Positions 12,219 through 25,220 are shown, numbered from the stretch's first letter. The stretch is 64,000 bases of DNA from Luzula sylvatica (GCA_946800325.1 OX326959.1:35065408-35129407); one strand, 5' to 3'. The notes: generated by a model not told the origin, from the letters alone. Made by a program: numbers and translations.

Positions 12219-12885
12219 CAGTGTTCCAGAAATCGGTCTTGCCGGCCGATTAATCGGTGATTAATCGCTCCTCGATGGTCCGTCGTCGAGATAACCCCTT
12301 AGCGTTTTGTGTTTGGCGGAATCCGGCAAGCGGCCGCCAAGGGTCCGCCAAGACCGCCAAACCACCGCCGAGCCGATCTTTAGAAGTGTTTTTTTTTTTT
12401 TTTTTTTAAATTGCCAACGGGTCCATAACCTAGTTGGTTGAATGTGAAGAACAAAAAAGCATATATTATGATAGGTTGTGGGATACTATTCAAAATAACG
12501 ATCGTTTTCGTTATGGATTGCCAATGGATCTCCATTGACATCAAAAAAATTACGCATCAATAATGAAAACGATCGTTTGTCGGATACTATTCAAAAAAAT
12601 AAATTTGGACTAAATATTTTTCATATTTTTAATATTATTTATATATATATAAATTATTATTATTATTTGAGTTTATGTTAGTTTAGTGACGTAGTGTATT
12701 TTGTTACTTAAATTATTCAAAACTTATTAAAAAAACTGTGATTTGTAATTTTGTTTAATTAATTTAAATATTAAATATAAAAAAATAAAAATCCGCCGAG
12801 ATTCTCGATTAATCCCGATTAATCATCCTTGGCGCTTGATGGTCGTCTGCCGACCAGCAAGCGCCGAGCGATTTCTGGAACATTG
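12219..12885. mobile_element. Non-autonomous hAT element, 667 bp
   Basis: The termini are CAGTGTTCCAGAAATCG at the left and the complement of CAATGTTCCAGAAATCG at the right. An exact 8 bp duplication, GTGCTAAC, occurs at 12211-12218 and 12886-12893. The 8 bp duplication and CARTGTT terminus fit the hAT superfamily. Ends are GC-rich (CGGCC, GGCGG words) and the centre is AT-rich. No coding region is present. A related copy lies inverted at 31611-32275. Confidence 0.85.
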
Positions 12886-12904
12886 GTGCTAACTCATTAA
12901 ATCA

Positions 12905-12913
12905 TCTCTCTCT

Positions 12914-12954
<41 letters not shown>
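12905..12954. repeat. (CT)n microsatellite
   Basis: A nearly pure CT dinucleotide run just right of the hAT element. Confidence 0.9.
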
Positions 12955-12961
<7 letters not shown>

Positions 12962-12980
12962 TAACCCTCTCATTCTCACA

Positions 12981-13390
12981 TCAATAATGGCTTCTACACG
13001 AATTAAAAACAGATTCAAATTGCCCAAGTAATTTATCCTTCATTTCACCCTCAATTTCATCCTCCTTTATGCGCCCATGTCCGAGACATCTAAAACACAA
13101 ATCCCCCTTCTTCTTACCCTTACGCTTTACTTCTTGCCAGTTATATTGTGTTTTAATGGGTTCTACCAAGATTCGAGAATTTGCACTAGAGTCAACTACG
13201 ACTTGTGCATACGACCTTTGTCCATCCGCCATGGTGAATAGCATAACTCCAATACGAAAATGCAGAGTTCCAGAACGAGTGGGAGAGAAGAGGGATAGCG
13301 CAAGAATCTTGAAGACGTTCTTGCGAACTAAGTCCTCAATATGTTGGTTCGCCCTAATCTCTACTCGAGATCCGCTTCTCCCCGACTAAC
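12981..13390 (-). pseudogene. Possible LINE ORF1 fragment with partial zinc knuckle
   Basis: Read on the minus strand the frame gives ADGQRSYAQVVVD, then EVKRKGKKKGDLCFRCLGHG, resembling the linker and the CxxCxxxGH start of the CCHC knuckle in ORF1 of plant LINEs. The last cysteine is missing (GHGRIKEDE follows) and the frame ends soon after. Upstream residues in the same frame (RVEIRANQHIEDLVRKNVFK) run to about 13390. This is probably a decayed retroelement piece; the family call is tentative. Confidence 0.4.
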
Positions 13391-13724
13391 ATTCGCCTTA
13401 AAGTTGCCTCAAAGCCTTAATTTTTTGTGTAAAAAATCTATCATTCTTCGGCTTATGACCGTGCACGAAAATAAACTGGTTCAATATTATATTATATATG
13501 ATATTAGTCAAATTTCAATATTCTTTGAGAGTAGCTTTAATCCGGAGAGAGTTCTTAAGATATCGTGTGGTTGCTTGGATAGTTGTTATATTCGTAGTTT
13601 TGTAGAACTATTTTGACGTGTAAAGGCTCTCCGCCTTTGTTAGTTTTTATTGTAATAGAAACTATTATAAGAGTTTCACCATGTTTTGTGACGGTGAGGC
13701 TATTCCCCGGTGACGTAGGCATCG

Positions 13725-14330
13725 TTTTTGAATCCGGATCCAAATCCGATATTCAAAATATCATCCGGATCAGAATCCGGTATTCAAAATATTATCCGGC
13801 TCCGGATACGAATCCGGATCCGAATAATCATAAAAACACATACGCATTTTTCATAATTTATTTTACATTTAAATGGATATGATCTCATGAAATCTATTTT
13901 CAAGATATTTCCAAATCTCAAAATTATTTCCGTTCCCTCTTCTCCAAGACTTCTCCTCTCCTTCACTTTTTTTTTCAAGTTTGCTAAGTGATTTTTTCTG
14001 AAAGTCGAGGTTTTCTCAACATTTTTTGAAAAATTATAACACACTTTTTAGGTATTATTAGTATTATTTTATTTTTATTTGAGTATTATTTTTATGTGAA
14101 TGTCGAAGGTAAAATAAATAATTATGTTACGTATCATATATCCATTTTAATTATCCGATAAAAAATTGTATCCGATAATATTTGAATTGTATTTGTATCC
14201 ATTAAATATCCAAACCGTATCCGGATCTCGATTATTCCGTATCCGAATATCCGTATGGGAAAATATGGATAGGATATGGTATGACCAATATCCAGACCGG
14301 ACCCGAACCGTTTACACACCTACCCATCCA
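13725..14330. repeat. MITE-like element with ATCCGGAT repeats
   Basis: Both ends are rich in AATCCGGATCC / ATATCCGGAT words in inverted arrangement around an AT-rich centre, and the right end reads ACCGTTTACACACCTACCC. Related CCGGATAC-rich sequence occurs at 45290-45520 and 47451-48370. The terminus resembles the GGGGTGT ends of small plant hAT-like elements, but no exact duplication was found. Confidence 0.5.
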
Positions 14331-14339
14331 TGACATACA

Positions 14340-14650
14340 AACATGTTTGTTTATGACAGTTTAGTCAATAAAAACATAGGAAAATGTTGAGTTTGATGAC
14401 GTGGGTATGACTTAAGGCGTCAAGAAATAATATCTTAATTCATAGTTTGTAATCTTAATTGGGTGTTAAATTATAAATTAAGATAATCAAATCATAAATT
14501 AAGATATTAAATCTTGTTAATATGTGTTAATTATTATGAAGCTAAACTCTATTCATATAATCAAATATCATCAAACATCGTGAGAAAGAGTTATAAGGGT
14601 ATACATCACTACTCACGAACACACAAACAGAATGCACATAAATTATATTA
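14340..14650. other. Intergenic, weak inverted repeat
   Basis: Short inverted words around AATTAAGATATT (14420-14520) suggest another small AT-rich MITE. No gene is seen between this and the end of gene A. Confidence 0.3.
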
Positions 14651-14762
14651 ATTTCTTCGAAAACTCAAATTGTTCACAAGAGGTCTGTTATAACAAAAGG
14701 TTAATATTCATTGATGTTAAACACATAAGTTCACTGTGGGCGATATATTTTCATCTGATAAG

Positions 14763-17700
14763 TCATTTTTTCTGCTGGTTTGATGCTGCATAATGAGTGG
14801 CAGTGTAACAAGTGAAGAGATTTTGAACTGCAACGGGCGCTTTTGGCAGAGTCAGAAGTTTCCTCCCCTTTTCTTTTTTGATAATTTTGCCTTCTGAATC
14901 CTGTAAATTAATTACATTGTGAAGAAATTCTAAATCTTTTTGTAATGTATTGATTGAGTATAATTAATTTATCTCGCGTTTCTAACTGAAACCACTTTTC
15001 TTACTTAAATAATGAACATCTTTTTCTGTAGTTATTTATTTGACATTGTTATTATGGATAATAAACCAAGAAGAATAAGCGACTTTTTCTGTAATTCTAA
15101 TTTCTGCTTTGGTTTCAGATATTCTTAAAATTTTCGAGTGTCTTAACCAATTATTAGGGTAAAATTACTCTACCTCTATCGAGATTTGAGGTTTCATTGT
15201 TGCTTTATTCTCCTGAATTTTATCGCTGGCTTCTTTAACGTCCTCTGAAAATAAAATAGTCGTTTAATTAGCCGCTCAAATATCTTCTATTCACAAAACA
15301 AAACTACATATGATCAGAGAAATTAAAGGCGCAAAAAAAAAGAACCTGCACGGTGGAACTGAGGCAACTTCACCGATTCAATTGAATCGAAAGAACGATT
15401 ATCCGGTGGCAAATCCGCACAATAAAACCTGAAACTCGGTGAACCAACTAAATCTTCGTCAACCCCGTGTGAACTCTCTTTTTTGTTATTACCATCCTTC
15501 CTTTTAGTTCCAAATTCTTTTTCCTCGGGCATAGGCTCAGGGACAATGGCTGAATGTTTGGCTTTTCCCGAAGACGAGTCTGAAGCATTATGTTCGGGAG
15601 TTAACAATTCCGTTGCCGATACTGTGCTGAGCCTGTTCAATGTGAATTATATTCTTATTGAAATAGCGCAATACAAATAAATTTGAGGGAACAAATTATT
15701 ATCATCACATAATACGAATACTTTACTGATGTATAATATATTAATAAGAGAGGGGGAATATCAAGGTAATATGTTTATGATAACCTATTTCAAAAAAATA
15801 TATGTTTATGATAACATGATCGATAAGCAATCACCTATCATTTTCAAAAAAAAAAAAATGTTTATAACAAAAGAAGAAAAAAAACAAATTAAGGCTATTG
15901 TAAGAAAGATGTGACCATAGTATTCAGCCCGGAAATTTTTTAGATGTAACCAAGTTTTTAAACTTTATACCCGAAATAACCAAGTTTTGAACATAATTCT
16001 CAAAATGTCTTTTGCGGGGTACCATTCAGCGCCTTTTTTAAATAGCGGGGAACCATTCAGCACCTTTGTTTACCGAGTAATTAAGGCAGTTAAATAAAGG
16101 CGCCGAATGAAACAGCGCCAGGTGCTAAATGAATCAGCGCCATTTCACATATATTTTAAAAAAAACAAATTTTTCCACTCCAATATGTACCCGCCGAATT
16201 CTCCATTATTTAGTTATTACGTTCAATTATATTGATAATTAAGATATACAATTAAATATTCAGTAAAATTTATTCAAATTTATGAATTTGAATGAATATT
16301 AATTATGTATTAAGTTAACAGCTAATATGTAATGGTTATTATTTTAATTAAATATACGAATCGAAATTATCCAAATTTTATCATAACATTTCTATGTTAT
16401 AATTAATATATTTAATTAAAATGATAACCAGTACATGTTAGTTGTTAACTTAATCCATAATTAATAATTATTCGAATTCATAAATTTGAATAAATTTTAC
16501 TGAATATTTAATTATATATCTTAATTATCAATATAATTGAACGTAATAACTAAATAATGGAGAATTCGTCAGGTACATCTTGGAGTTGAATAATTTTTTT
16601 AAATCTTATTTTCAAACCGTGTGTTGTGTCAGTGTGTGATATTAAAAAAAGAAAAAATTAAACCCCTCTAAAGTGTACACGCCGAATTCTCCATTATTTA
16701 GTTATTACGTTCAATTATATTGATAATTAAGATATATAATTAAATATTCAGTAAAATTTATTCAAATTTATGAATTCGAACAATTATTAATTATGAATTA
16801 AGTTAACATCTAACATGTACTGGTTATCATTTTAATTAAATAGACGAATCGAAATTATTCAAATTTTACCATAACTACTCTATGTCATAATTAGTATATT
16901 TAATTAAAATAATAACTAGTACATGTTAGCTGTTAACTTAATATATAATTAATAATTGTTTGAATTCATAAATTTGAATAAATTTTACTGAATATTTAAT
17001 TATATATCTTAATTATTAATATAATTGAACGTAATAACTAAATAATGGAGAATTCGGCAGGTACATCTTGGAGTTGAATAATTTTTTAAAATCTTATTTT
17101 CAAACCGTGTGTCAGTGTGTGATATTAAAAAAAGAAAAAATTAAACCCCTCCAAAGTGTACACGCCGAATTCTCCATTATTTAGTTATTACGTTCAATTA
17201 TATTGATAATTAAGATATATAATTAAATATTCAGTAAAATTTATTCAAATTTATGAATTCGAACAATTATTAATTATGGATTAAGTTAACATCTAACATG
17301 TACTGGTTATCATTTTAATTAAATAGACGAATCGAAATTATCCAAATTTTACCATAACTACTCTATATCATAATTAGTATATTTAATTAAAATAATAACT
17401 AGTACATGTTAGCTGTTAACTTAATATATAATTAATAATTGTTCAAATTCATAAATTTGAATAAATTTTACTGAATATTTAATTATATATCTTAATTATC
17501 AATATAATTGAACGTAATAACTAAATAATGGAGAATTCGGCGTGTACACTTTGGAGGGGTTTAATTTTTTTACATATTTTTTCCACATGGTCACGTGTGT
17601 ATGTCAGATATTAAAAATAAAAAAATTAATTTTCTCCAAAATGTACCCGCCGAATTCTCCATTATTTAGTTATTACGTTCAATTATATTAATAATTAAGA

Positions 17701-18634
17701 TATATAATTAAATATTCAGTAAAATTTATTCAAATTTATGAATTCGAATAATTATTAATTATGAATTAAGTCAACAGCTAACATGTACTGGTTATCATTT
17801 TAATTAAATATATTAATTATAACATAGAAATGTTATGATAAAATTTGGATAATTTCGATTCGTATATTTAATTAAAATAATAACCATTACATATTAGCTG
17901 TTAACTTAATAAATAATTAATATTCATTCAAATTCATAAATTTGAATAAATTTTACTGAATATTTAATTGTATATCTTAATTATCAATATAATTGAACGT
18001 AATAACTAAATAATGGAGAATTCGGCGGGTACATCTTGGAGTGGAATAATTTTTTTTTTTTAAATATATGTGAAATGGCGCTGTTTCATTCGGCGCCTTT
18101 ATTTAACTGCCTTAATTACTCCTGTAAACAAAGGCGCTGAATGGTTCCCCGCTATTTAAAAAAGACGCTGAATGGTACCCCGCAAAAGATATTTTGAGAA
18201 TTATGTTCAAAACTTGGTTATTTCGGGTATAAAGTTTAAAAACTTGGTTACATCTAAAAAAAATTCCTATTCAGCCCTCCCTTTTCTTTGACCTAGATTT
18301 CATATATCTTGCCTATTTCCTGCTAATTTTCTCATAAACTAATTTAAAGATAGAGATTTTAATCTTATTCAGAACAAAAATGGGAAGGAAAGGCTTTAAG
18401 CATTCTCTATTTGCATCTATCAGATAAACTAAAAATTAAAGATTAGGGATTTTAATTTTATTGCCAACATTTGTATATTGGGAATTAGGAAAATCATCAA
18501 GCATTATATATTCTAAATTATTTGTACCTTCCTCGACGATGATGCTTCTTGGCATCTTCGATTTTGCGTTGGAGCGGTTTTAGCCCTTCGGGGAACTCAT
18601 CTCCATCGAGTAGCTTTGTGGATGCACAACCCAT
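14763..18634 (-). CDS. Gene A: MGC-start protein with GSPSFRFYC motif (200 aa)
   Basis: Four exons on the minus strand: 18528-18634, 15346-15632, 15174-15244 and 14763-14900, with GT..AG introns in phases 2, 1 and 0. The product starts MGCASTK, a good N-myristoylation and palmitoylation context, followed by a basic helix (LKPLQRKIEDAKKHHRRG). The middle exon is acidic and Ser-rich and ends near GSPSFRFYC, about residue 105. The last exon has RKLLTLPKAPVAVQNLFTCY. It is a clear paralogue of gene B at 35719-37540: exon count, intron phases and three motifs agree. I do not recognise a named family; a membrane-anchored plant-specific protein is the best guess. Intron 1 is 2.9 kb because a 2.3 kb Mutator-like element sits in it. 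Transcription across that palindrome array could affect expression, but this is inference. Confidence 0.75.
15931..18267. mobile_element. Mutator-like element with palindrome array, 2.3 kb
   Basis: The left end reads GGAAATTTTTTAGATGTAAC and the right end is its complement with minor changes. The ends match over about 260 bases, including GTAATTAAGGCAGTTAAATA and GCGCC-containing words. A perfect 10 bp duplication, TATTCAGCCC, flanks it (15921-15930 and 18268-18277), which fits the Mutator superfamily. The interior is four tandem palindromic units and no coding sequence. It lies wholly in intron 1 of gene A. Confidence 0.9.
16194..18025. repeat. Tandem array of four ~377 bp palindromes
   Basis: Units at 16194-16569, 16682-17057, 17165-17540 and 17650-18025 repeat with a period of about 485 bases. 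Each begins CCGAATTCTCCATTATTTAG and ends with the complement, and the arms are near-perfect inverted repeats around an AT-rich centre. Spacers share AAACCGTGTG and TGTGATATTAAAAAAAG words. Units 2 and 3 are the most alike, suggesting recent local duplication. Confidence 0.92.
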
Positions 18635-18639
18635 CCTTG

Positions 18640-21400
18640 AGAAGAAAAATCAAAAACCTCCCAAATCCTCTCCTCCGTGCTAAGAAATAGGCAAGGGTTT
18701 GATTGATTCTCCTTCTCTCTTGTGATATTTTCACTCTTAAAGAATTTTAAGTGTTTTATAGTTTGTAGGTACAGAGATGTTTGTGGGAGTTTGAAGCTGT
18801 GGTAACCATTCATTTCGTTGTTGATTTTGCTAATTGTGTTGGAACTATTTTTAGGTTTAGGAACCCTCACGCTTATATTATCACGTAAATGTGTGATCTT
18901 CTTGAAAGCTTCAACAATACAGGTTGGTTCCACGGGAAAACCACGAGATTAGGGTTTTAAGTTGTACTGAATTTTTTATTTTGTTATAACAATTGTTTAG
19001 GTTAATCATTCTCTTTTCCTTCTGAGAAAAAAACATCATTTGTTTTATATATATTTAAGCAATCATTTATATCGCATTTGAATTCCAATTAATACTTATT
19101 TCTTCTTTTAAAGTTGGGTGCACCACAGGGAGTGACAATGTGGCACTAAAAAAACTCAAACCCAAGTCCGAACATGCATACATCACTCATAAAAAATAAT
19201 TTCATTTAAATATTTTTTCAAAAAAATAAAATAAAATAATAATAATAATAATAATCTTGATTTATCATTATCTTTAATCATCATTTATTACTAATATGAC
19301 AATACAACTTTAAAAAATATATAAGATACATATACATATGTATAATTATTTAATATAAATAAAAAATTATTAACAAACAATAAATCATTTATGTAATAAA
19401 TGTCAAAAATAGGGTTTTGTAGATTATTATTCCTGAAAGTTTAGAATATAAGACCCATATTAAATATATAACTCTTCCAACGATCAAAACCGAGTTTTTA
19501 TGTGTCAAAGTTTTCGAAAAGGTATAACCGTAATTTTATTTTTATGGGTTATTTAAATAAATATATTATAGGGACTTATTTACATAATGATCAAACCATT
19601 AATAATACTAAAACAAGATTTTGTAAAAGAAACCCTACAAACTTGTAAATTGAATAGTTTACAAATATGTTAAAGTTGAGGGTTATGCATGAAATGTGCA
19701 AAATCCACTCACATGTCAAAGGCGGCCAGGATATTTAATGAACTCATTCCCATCCATGGTAATGAAAGCTCACAATACATTCATGAAACCCTAAGAAAAG
19801 AAGAGAGAAAAGGAGAAAAAATCAAGGAAAAGAGGAGATTTCGCAAAACGAAAGGTACCATAATCTTCAGGAGGTTGAGTTGTGCGAGTTGGCACGATCA
19901 AAAGAAGAATTCCATCCAAGTTTCGAGTTTCTCCATTTTCACTCAATCTTGTGCGCCGTTTCGATTAATCTCTTGTTTGTAGAGTTTCTTTCCATAAGGT
20001 GAGTGATACTCTCACTTTTCTCATATTAAAAAATTCAATTACGATCATTTCTAGACCTTACATGATAGTCAAAGGTTCTTGCTTTAGAAACCGTATTTTG
20101 CTTTAAAAACCGTGTTACCTCAACAAAATGTATATTATGTAGATTTGATCATCTATATATATGTAGAATTTTATTTGGATAAAACGTAAATCGGACTTAC
20201 GATTTTAGTGAGGGTCTTCATGAGGCTCTCTATATGTATGATTTGAATTTGTCTAAAACGTAAGCTGGGACTTGCGATTTTAGAAAGGGTCTATGTGAGA
20301 CTCTATTGAGGGAAAGACCTAGTTAACTTGATGTAGTGCAAAGTCCCGACCCATGAGGGGTTTGGCTGTGGCGCATGGATATCCAGTCGTCGGGTGGATG
20401 TGTTCCCCTTTTGTTTTGTTCCAGCCCAAGTGTGATTCGCTATCAGCTCGGGTTGGCACTTCAGTCGAGAATTATTAGCGTCCTCACCCCGGTAAAAGTA
20501 TTAGTATGTATATGATTGTGTATGCAGGTAAGTGATTTTGATTTCGAAAAACCGGGGCAAGTACTTTGAGAAGTATTTATATACTTATATGATATCAGAA
20601 TATGAATTATTATTACGATTATTTTCGAGCGAGATTTTTGACTAGTCATGTGTGAGGTCGATCTTAATAAGCTAGGCTCAAAACTCCTCACTTAGTCACT
20701 TCCGTGACTAACCATTTTATTAGAATGTTTTGAGTCTAGGTATGGTGGACAGATAATTCGGGGCAGCGGGTATCTAGAGTGTGAGTACGATGGTTTCGTT
20801 TTCATCGCGGAACCACCATGTTGTACTTCTGTTTCTGGCCAGCGAGCCATTTTGTCGTTGCGACATGTTTAGTATTACTGGACTAAAATTATCTGGTTTT
20901 CAATCTAAACCAGCCGGTTTTATCTGTTTTTACATAAAAAAACCGGATTTGTATTCACTGGTTTTTTCTTTTCTTTCTTTTCAAGCGGTCCTCTCTAACC
21001 CTAGCAACTAGATAGCAAAGGAAGTATGCCGCCATTTCCTGGTTCTCTCCAAAGCAAACACAGTGCTGCTTTCCATCCAAAGAAAAGAGATTGTGTTCTC
21101 GTGCTTCTTCTCTCCGGCCAAAGAGAACGATTTGGTGTTGTCGTGGTTCTTCTCTCCAGCCAAAGAGAAGGTTTGTTGCCGTGCTACTTCTCTCCGGCCA
21201 ATGAAACGAGGTGGTCAAGAGTGGAGGTCTCGATCGAGAACAATGAACCGGCGGAGAGGGAGAGATTGAGGGAGATCAATTTCCTCCACGCGAGGTCGTC
21301 TGTGCCAGTGAAAGGACGGCCTTTATAGGTATACACCGCAACCTACTAAATATCGCCGCAATATCGCCGCAATATAGCTCAATATCGCAATTTAAAACAT
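18640..21400. other. Intergenic with decayed repeat sequence
   Basis: No gene was accepted. The frame at 19689-19982 has no recognised domain and follows a leader-like purine-rich stretch. From about 19990 to 20760 the sequence has retroelement-LTR flavour: repeated AAAACGTAANTNGGACTTRCGATTTTAG blocks at about 20180 and 20260, then a GC-richer part. At 21060-21200 a short block (TTCTCTCCGGCCAAAGAGAA) recurs three times. The right end, CAATTTAAAACATTG at about 21388, resembles the hAT-like terminus at 1105. Confidence 0.4.

Positions 21401-21401
<1 letters not shown>

Positions 21402-21463
<62 letters not shown>
21402..21463. repeat. (TA)n tract
   Basis: About 30 TA dinucleotides. The first of a series of TA tracts that separate mobile elements between here and 29965. 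Confidence 0.95.
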
Positions 21464-21466
<3 letters not shown>

Positions 21467-21925
21467 GATATGATCAATGGCCAACACTATTGTTTGGCCA
21501 ACGTCAGCCAACACCACTTATTTCACTAAATCTAAACACGAGAATCGAATTTTAACCGTATAGATATTATTTATATTACTTGAGAATGTTGTAGATTCAA
21601 TTTCATGAAAAATAAAAATTTCTATCATACTTATCATAATACTTAAAGAAAATTAACGGTCGAAAATAATTACAACATGAATCATCATTAAATAAATTTT
21701 GAAATTCGATTTTTTTGGTTCGGATGTATTTTAAATCATATAGATAGGCTAATGATGAATTTTTACTAGGTTTCGAATTTCTCTTCATGGAAATCTATAA
21801 ATGTACCGAAATGGACGGTTGTGAAAATATGTTATTGATTTTGTTAGATACAAAAATCAAAATTGTACCAAATTTACTCTACATCATATCTAAATGACTC
21901 GATATAAGAACTCAACGGAACCGGT

Positions 21926-21928
<3 letters not shown>
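21464..21928. mobile_element. Unclassified element between two TA tracts
   Basis: It is bounded by (TA)n on both sides and runs from GGGATATGATCAATGGCC to AACGGAACCGGTCCC. The right end is similar to both ends of the neighbouring 21994-24270 element; the left end is different. It contains AT-rich non-coding sequence. It may be a MITE or a mosaic of two elements. Confidence 0.45.

Positions 21929-21993
<65 letters not shown>
21929..21993. repeat. (TA)n tract
   Basis: TA dinucleotide run of about 64 bases separating two elements. Confidence 0.95.
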
Positions 21994-21995
<2 letters not shown>

Positions 21996-24267
21996 GGACG
22001 GTTCCGTTGAGATCTTATTTTGAGTCCTTATTTCGAGTCCGAATCTAGACCCTCCATCTGATTTTAATTAACGGTTGGGATTTTGTTAAAATAATGTTGC
22101 CCAGAAATCATTACACATCTGCCCAAAGATCATTACCCCTCTGCCCAAACCCATCCTTTGACCCAATTAACTCGTTTCTCCCTCTCGTACTAACTTTATC
22201 CGGAGCTCGCCATGAATGGACGAACGAAGACCTCCTCTCTTCACATGATCAACCCTAGACTTTTCTTGAGCCTGAGTCTCTTCTGTCACTAAATCCATCA
22301 TTGCCAAGACCGGTGAGGAGAAGTAAGCACGAGCCCCCACGATTCTCCTCTTTCGCTAAATCCTAAACCAGGACAGATCGTTGATGATGAATCGCTACTA
22401 TGTGTGGCTCCTGAGGAGAAATAATTGGCCGGTGAGGAGAAGCAAGATGCAGATTCTGCTACTGGTACGTGTTATTGTTCATGGTACGTGTTATTTGTAG
22501 GGGTGGGCAAATGGTTTGGTTTATTTGGGAACCGAACCGAACCGATCGAATTCGGTTTATTCGGTTCGGTTTTTCGGTTTATTTGGTTCGGTTCGGTTCA
22601 AAAATTGATATCGTTCGGTTTATTCGGTTCGGTTCGGTTTTGGTATTTCCAGAACCGATTAAACCGAACCGACCGATTAACACTATTTTTTACTTTTTTA
22701 TTATGTTCATTTAAAAAAAATTAAAATTTCATACTGTAAAATTAAAAATAACGATAAATACATTTTATGTGATCTGTTTTTATATATTTTTACTAAATAC
22801 CATTTGAATTTTAACATTATAAAATTTCTAATTCGGTTCGGTTTTAAATCGGTTCAAATTTTATTCGGTTCGGTTCGGTTTGAATTTAGTCCGGTTCGGT
22901 TTAATTCGGTTTGCTCTTATTCGGTTCGGTTCGGTTCGGTTCGGTTCGGTTCGGTTCAACCGAATGCCCACCCCTAGTTATTTGAAGTGAATGATTTGTT
23001 GTTTAATTGAAGCTTAAATTACAAATATGAGCTATTTCGATCTTAACATAAGCTAATTACATATGCTAGATGATCAATTATATCCAGTTGTCACTTAAGC
23101 ATATCAGCATGCTTGTTTTTATTGAATTAGAGTTTATTATGAATTCTACCCTACGAGTAAAACTTGTATGTTTCTTAGGATTATTGAGTGAATTCAATTA
23201 TATGTGTGTTAGGACTGTAATTGAGAGGAATTACAATCGAAACTTCGAAGTATTGAGGGCCATTGGAGTAATTAATATCTCAAAGGCAGATTATGGTTCG
23301 GGTTAATTACTAAATTGAATGAAATAGGAATTGGACTAAATTGGACTGTAATTAAGAAATATCAGGGTTTGTAATTGTGAGTCACTGAATTGGACTTTGT
23401 TTGTGTAATTTGTGCAGTTGGGAGAATGGGTTTGATAATTGAGATTGTGTGTAAATGAAGAGGAATCAATCTCCGCAAATATATTTCTCGAAAACAATAA
23501 TTGACTTGTATCAATTTATAATGTAGGGAACGGTCGTCTCGAGAGCTTCTTATTGGACCGCTTCGTCTTTTCCATAGCTTCTAGTGCGACGGCCTTCTCT
23601 CCCTAATTTCTTACAAATTGTTCTAATTGACGATGCAACATGAGAGAGGAGTGGAATTAGGATTAGCCATAGCTTCATAAAAAAAAGGCAGAAGAATAAG
23701 GTCAAGGGCCAAGGCATTGCTTTTCGCTTTTTTAGGGCTTTGTTTTGGTAATTTTAGGATATCGTGGACTTAATCGGTACTGTTAAGTTGTAATTTTAAG
23801 TAATTATATGGACATAATTGTAATTCGTAATCTAATGTGAATCTTTTTAATTTGGATGATAGTATGAAGTTAATTGTATTTTGTTGAACAACTGTGAATA
23901 TTATTAAAAAATTTAAGCAATTTTTTATTTTATTTGCACTTGGTAATAAAGACGTGTTTGTATTTTATTTTAATGTCTAACAATGCTGCCAACTGATACA
24001 AACAAGGAAATTTGTTCGACTCTTATAACAAGGAAATAGAGAGAAAGACTGCAAACAAGGTAATTTGCAAAAATCAGATTTTTTTTTTTGGCAAGTCCCA
24101 TATATTCGGGCACAAATTGAAAAACAGGCAGGGCAGGAATTTCCGGCAGAAATATGATAGGCAGGGCAAGATTTTCAACTAAATATCAGCCACTCATCAT
24201 ATCTTAATCTACGGTCGAGATTCGGACTCAAAATAAGTACTCAAAATAAGATCTCAACGGAACCGGC

Positions 24268-24270
<3 letters not shown>
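21994..24270. mobile_element. TA-tract-flanked element with 58 bp inverted ends
   Basis: The left end reads GGGGACGGTTCCGTTGAGAT and the right end is the complement of GGGGCCGGTTCCGTTGAGAT. The match runs for about 58 bases with roughly five differences. Long (TA)n tracts abut both ends, so a target duplication of TA type would be hidden. The interior has no recognised gene and carries a nested hAT-like MITE at 22498-22976. The superfamily is uncertain. Confidence 0.65.
22498..22976. mobile_element. hAT-like MITE rich in TTCGGTTCGG, 479 bp
   Basis: The termini are TAGGGGTGGGCAAATGG and the complement of TAGGGGTGGGCATTCGG, with an exact 8 bp duplication, GTTATTTG (22490-22497 and 22977-22984). 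The arms are built of CGGTTCGGTT repeats in both orientations. This is a well-known type of plant hAT-like MITE. The open frames across it are repeat translations. Confidence 0.88.

Positions 24271-24331
<61 letters not shown>
24271..24331. repeat. (TA)n tract
   Basis: TA dinucleotide run of about 60 bases between two elements. Confidence 0.95.
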
Positions 24332-24333
<2 letters not shown>

Positions 24334-24758
24334 TAAATAGAATCCACAAAAAGAATCCACAAAACGAATCTCAGGACCAAAATTAAATACATTTACAGGC
24401 GGAAGGTTTTTTTCGTAATTTGTTAAACTCACGAAGCGGAGGGATCTTTTTGTAAATAACCTATTAAATCCACTCACTCCTCCACCCTCACGAATCACAA
24501 TTCTTCTCTCCTGGGAACCCTCATTCTCTCTTGCGTTGTCTCTTTTCATGGCATCAGACGATACTCTCGCTCTTCTGGCATCTTCTCCGGCGTCGAGTCC
24601 AAGGCGAAACCCTAGGCCACCCTCTCCTCCTACGAAAGGCTCAGGAAGACTCAGGAATAAGGTTCAGGAAGAGACTTATCAATGTTTTCGTGGTTCGCTT
24701 TTCTGCGGCTCACGGCTACGCTTCTGCTCTAATCTTCTCGTATTTTCAATCTCCGGTG

Positions 24759-25220
24759 ATGGAATCCAAGGCTGATCAACGCGATTTGGTGATCAAGGTA
24801 TTTTTTTTTTCAATTTTAGTTTTAATTTGGGTTTTAGTTGCTGATTCATGTGGATTTCATATGTATTTCGAAGTCGTGCATTGATTTTTTTGCATGCAAG
24901 TATAAGGATCGGTTCTTACTGAGCCGTTCTTCTGCATGATTTGTGCCCTGAAGATGGGTTGCAATTAGTTAGGGATTTGATCTAACTTTCTCGTTTGTTA
25001 TTCCCTCCTTTCAGGTCAAGTATGGCGAATCCCTCAAGTTTCTCACTGCATCCATCAACAAGAATGGCTTGATCAGAACTTGGCTACGGTCAGATCGAAA
25101 ATAATCGCTGCATTCAACTTCACTCCCACCACGGACTTCATCCTCACGTACGTAAACACGGACGGAGACACAGTCATGCTAGACGATGACGAGGACTTGC
25201 ACGATGAATACTATCATTAA
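24759..25220 (+). pseudogene. NBR1-like PB1-domain fragment, frameshifted
   Basis: Exon 24759-24797 gives MESKADQRDLVIK, and exon 25015-25220 continues KYGESLKFLTASINKNGL. After a one-base frame change it reads RSKIIAAFNFTPTTDFILTY, then [16 protein letters not shown]. This is the lysine-plus-acidic (OPCA) layout of a PB1 domain and matches the N-terminus of plant NBR1, the selective-autophagy receptor. The frame shift and the lack of ZZ, FW, LIR and UBA regions mark it as a fragment. A purine/pyrimidine-rich stretch at 24480-24750 may be the captured 5' leader. The donor and acceptor are intact, so it was captured as genomic DNA. Confidence 0.65.

Noticed and set aside
19689..19982. 97-residue frame on the plus strand
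   Set aside because: No family match from memory and no conserved splice context; it is followed by repeat-like sequence.
22425..22724. Gly/Phe-rich frames on the plus strand
   Set aside because: They are the CGGTTCGGTT repeats of the hAT-like MITE.
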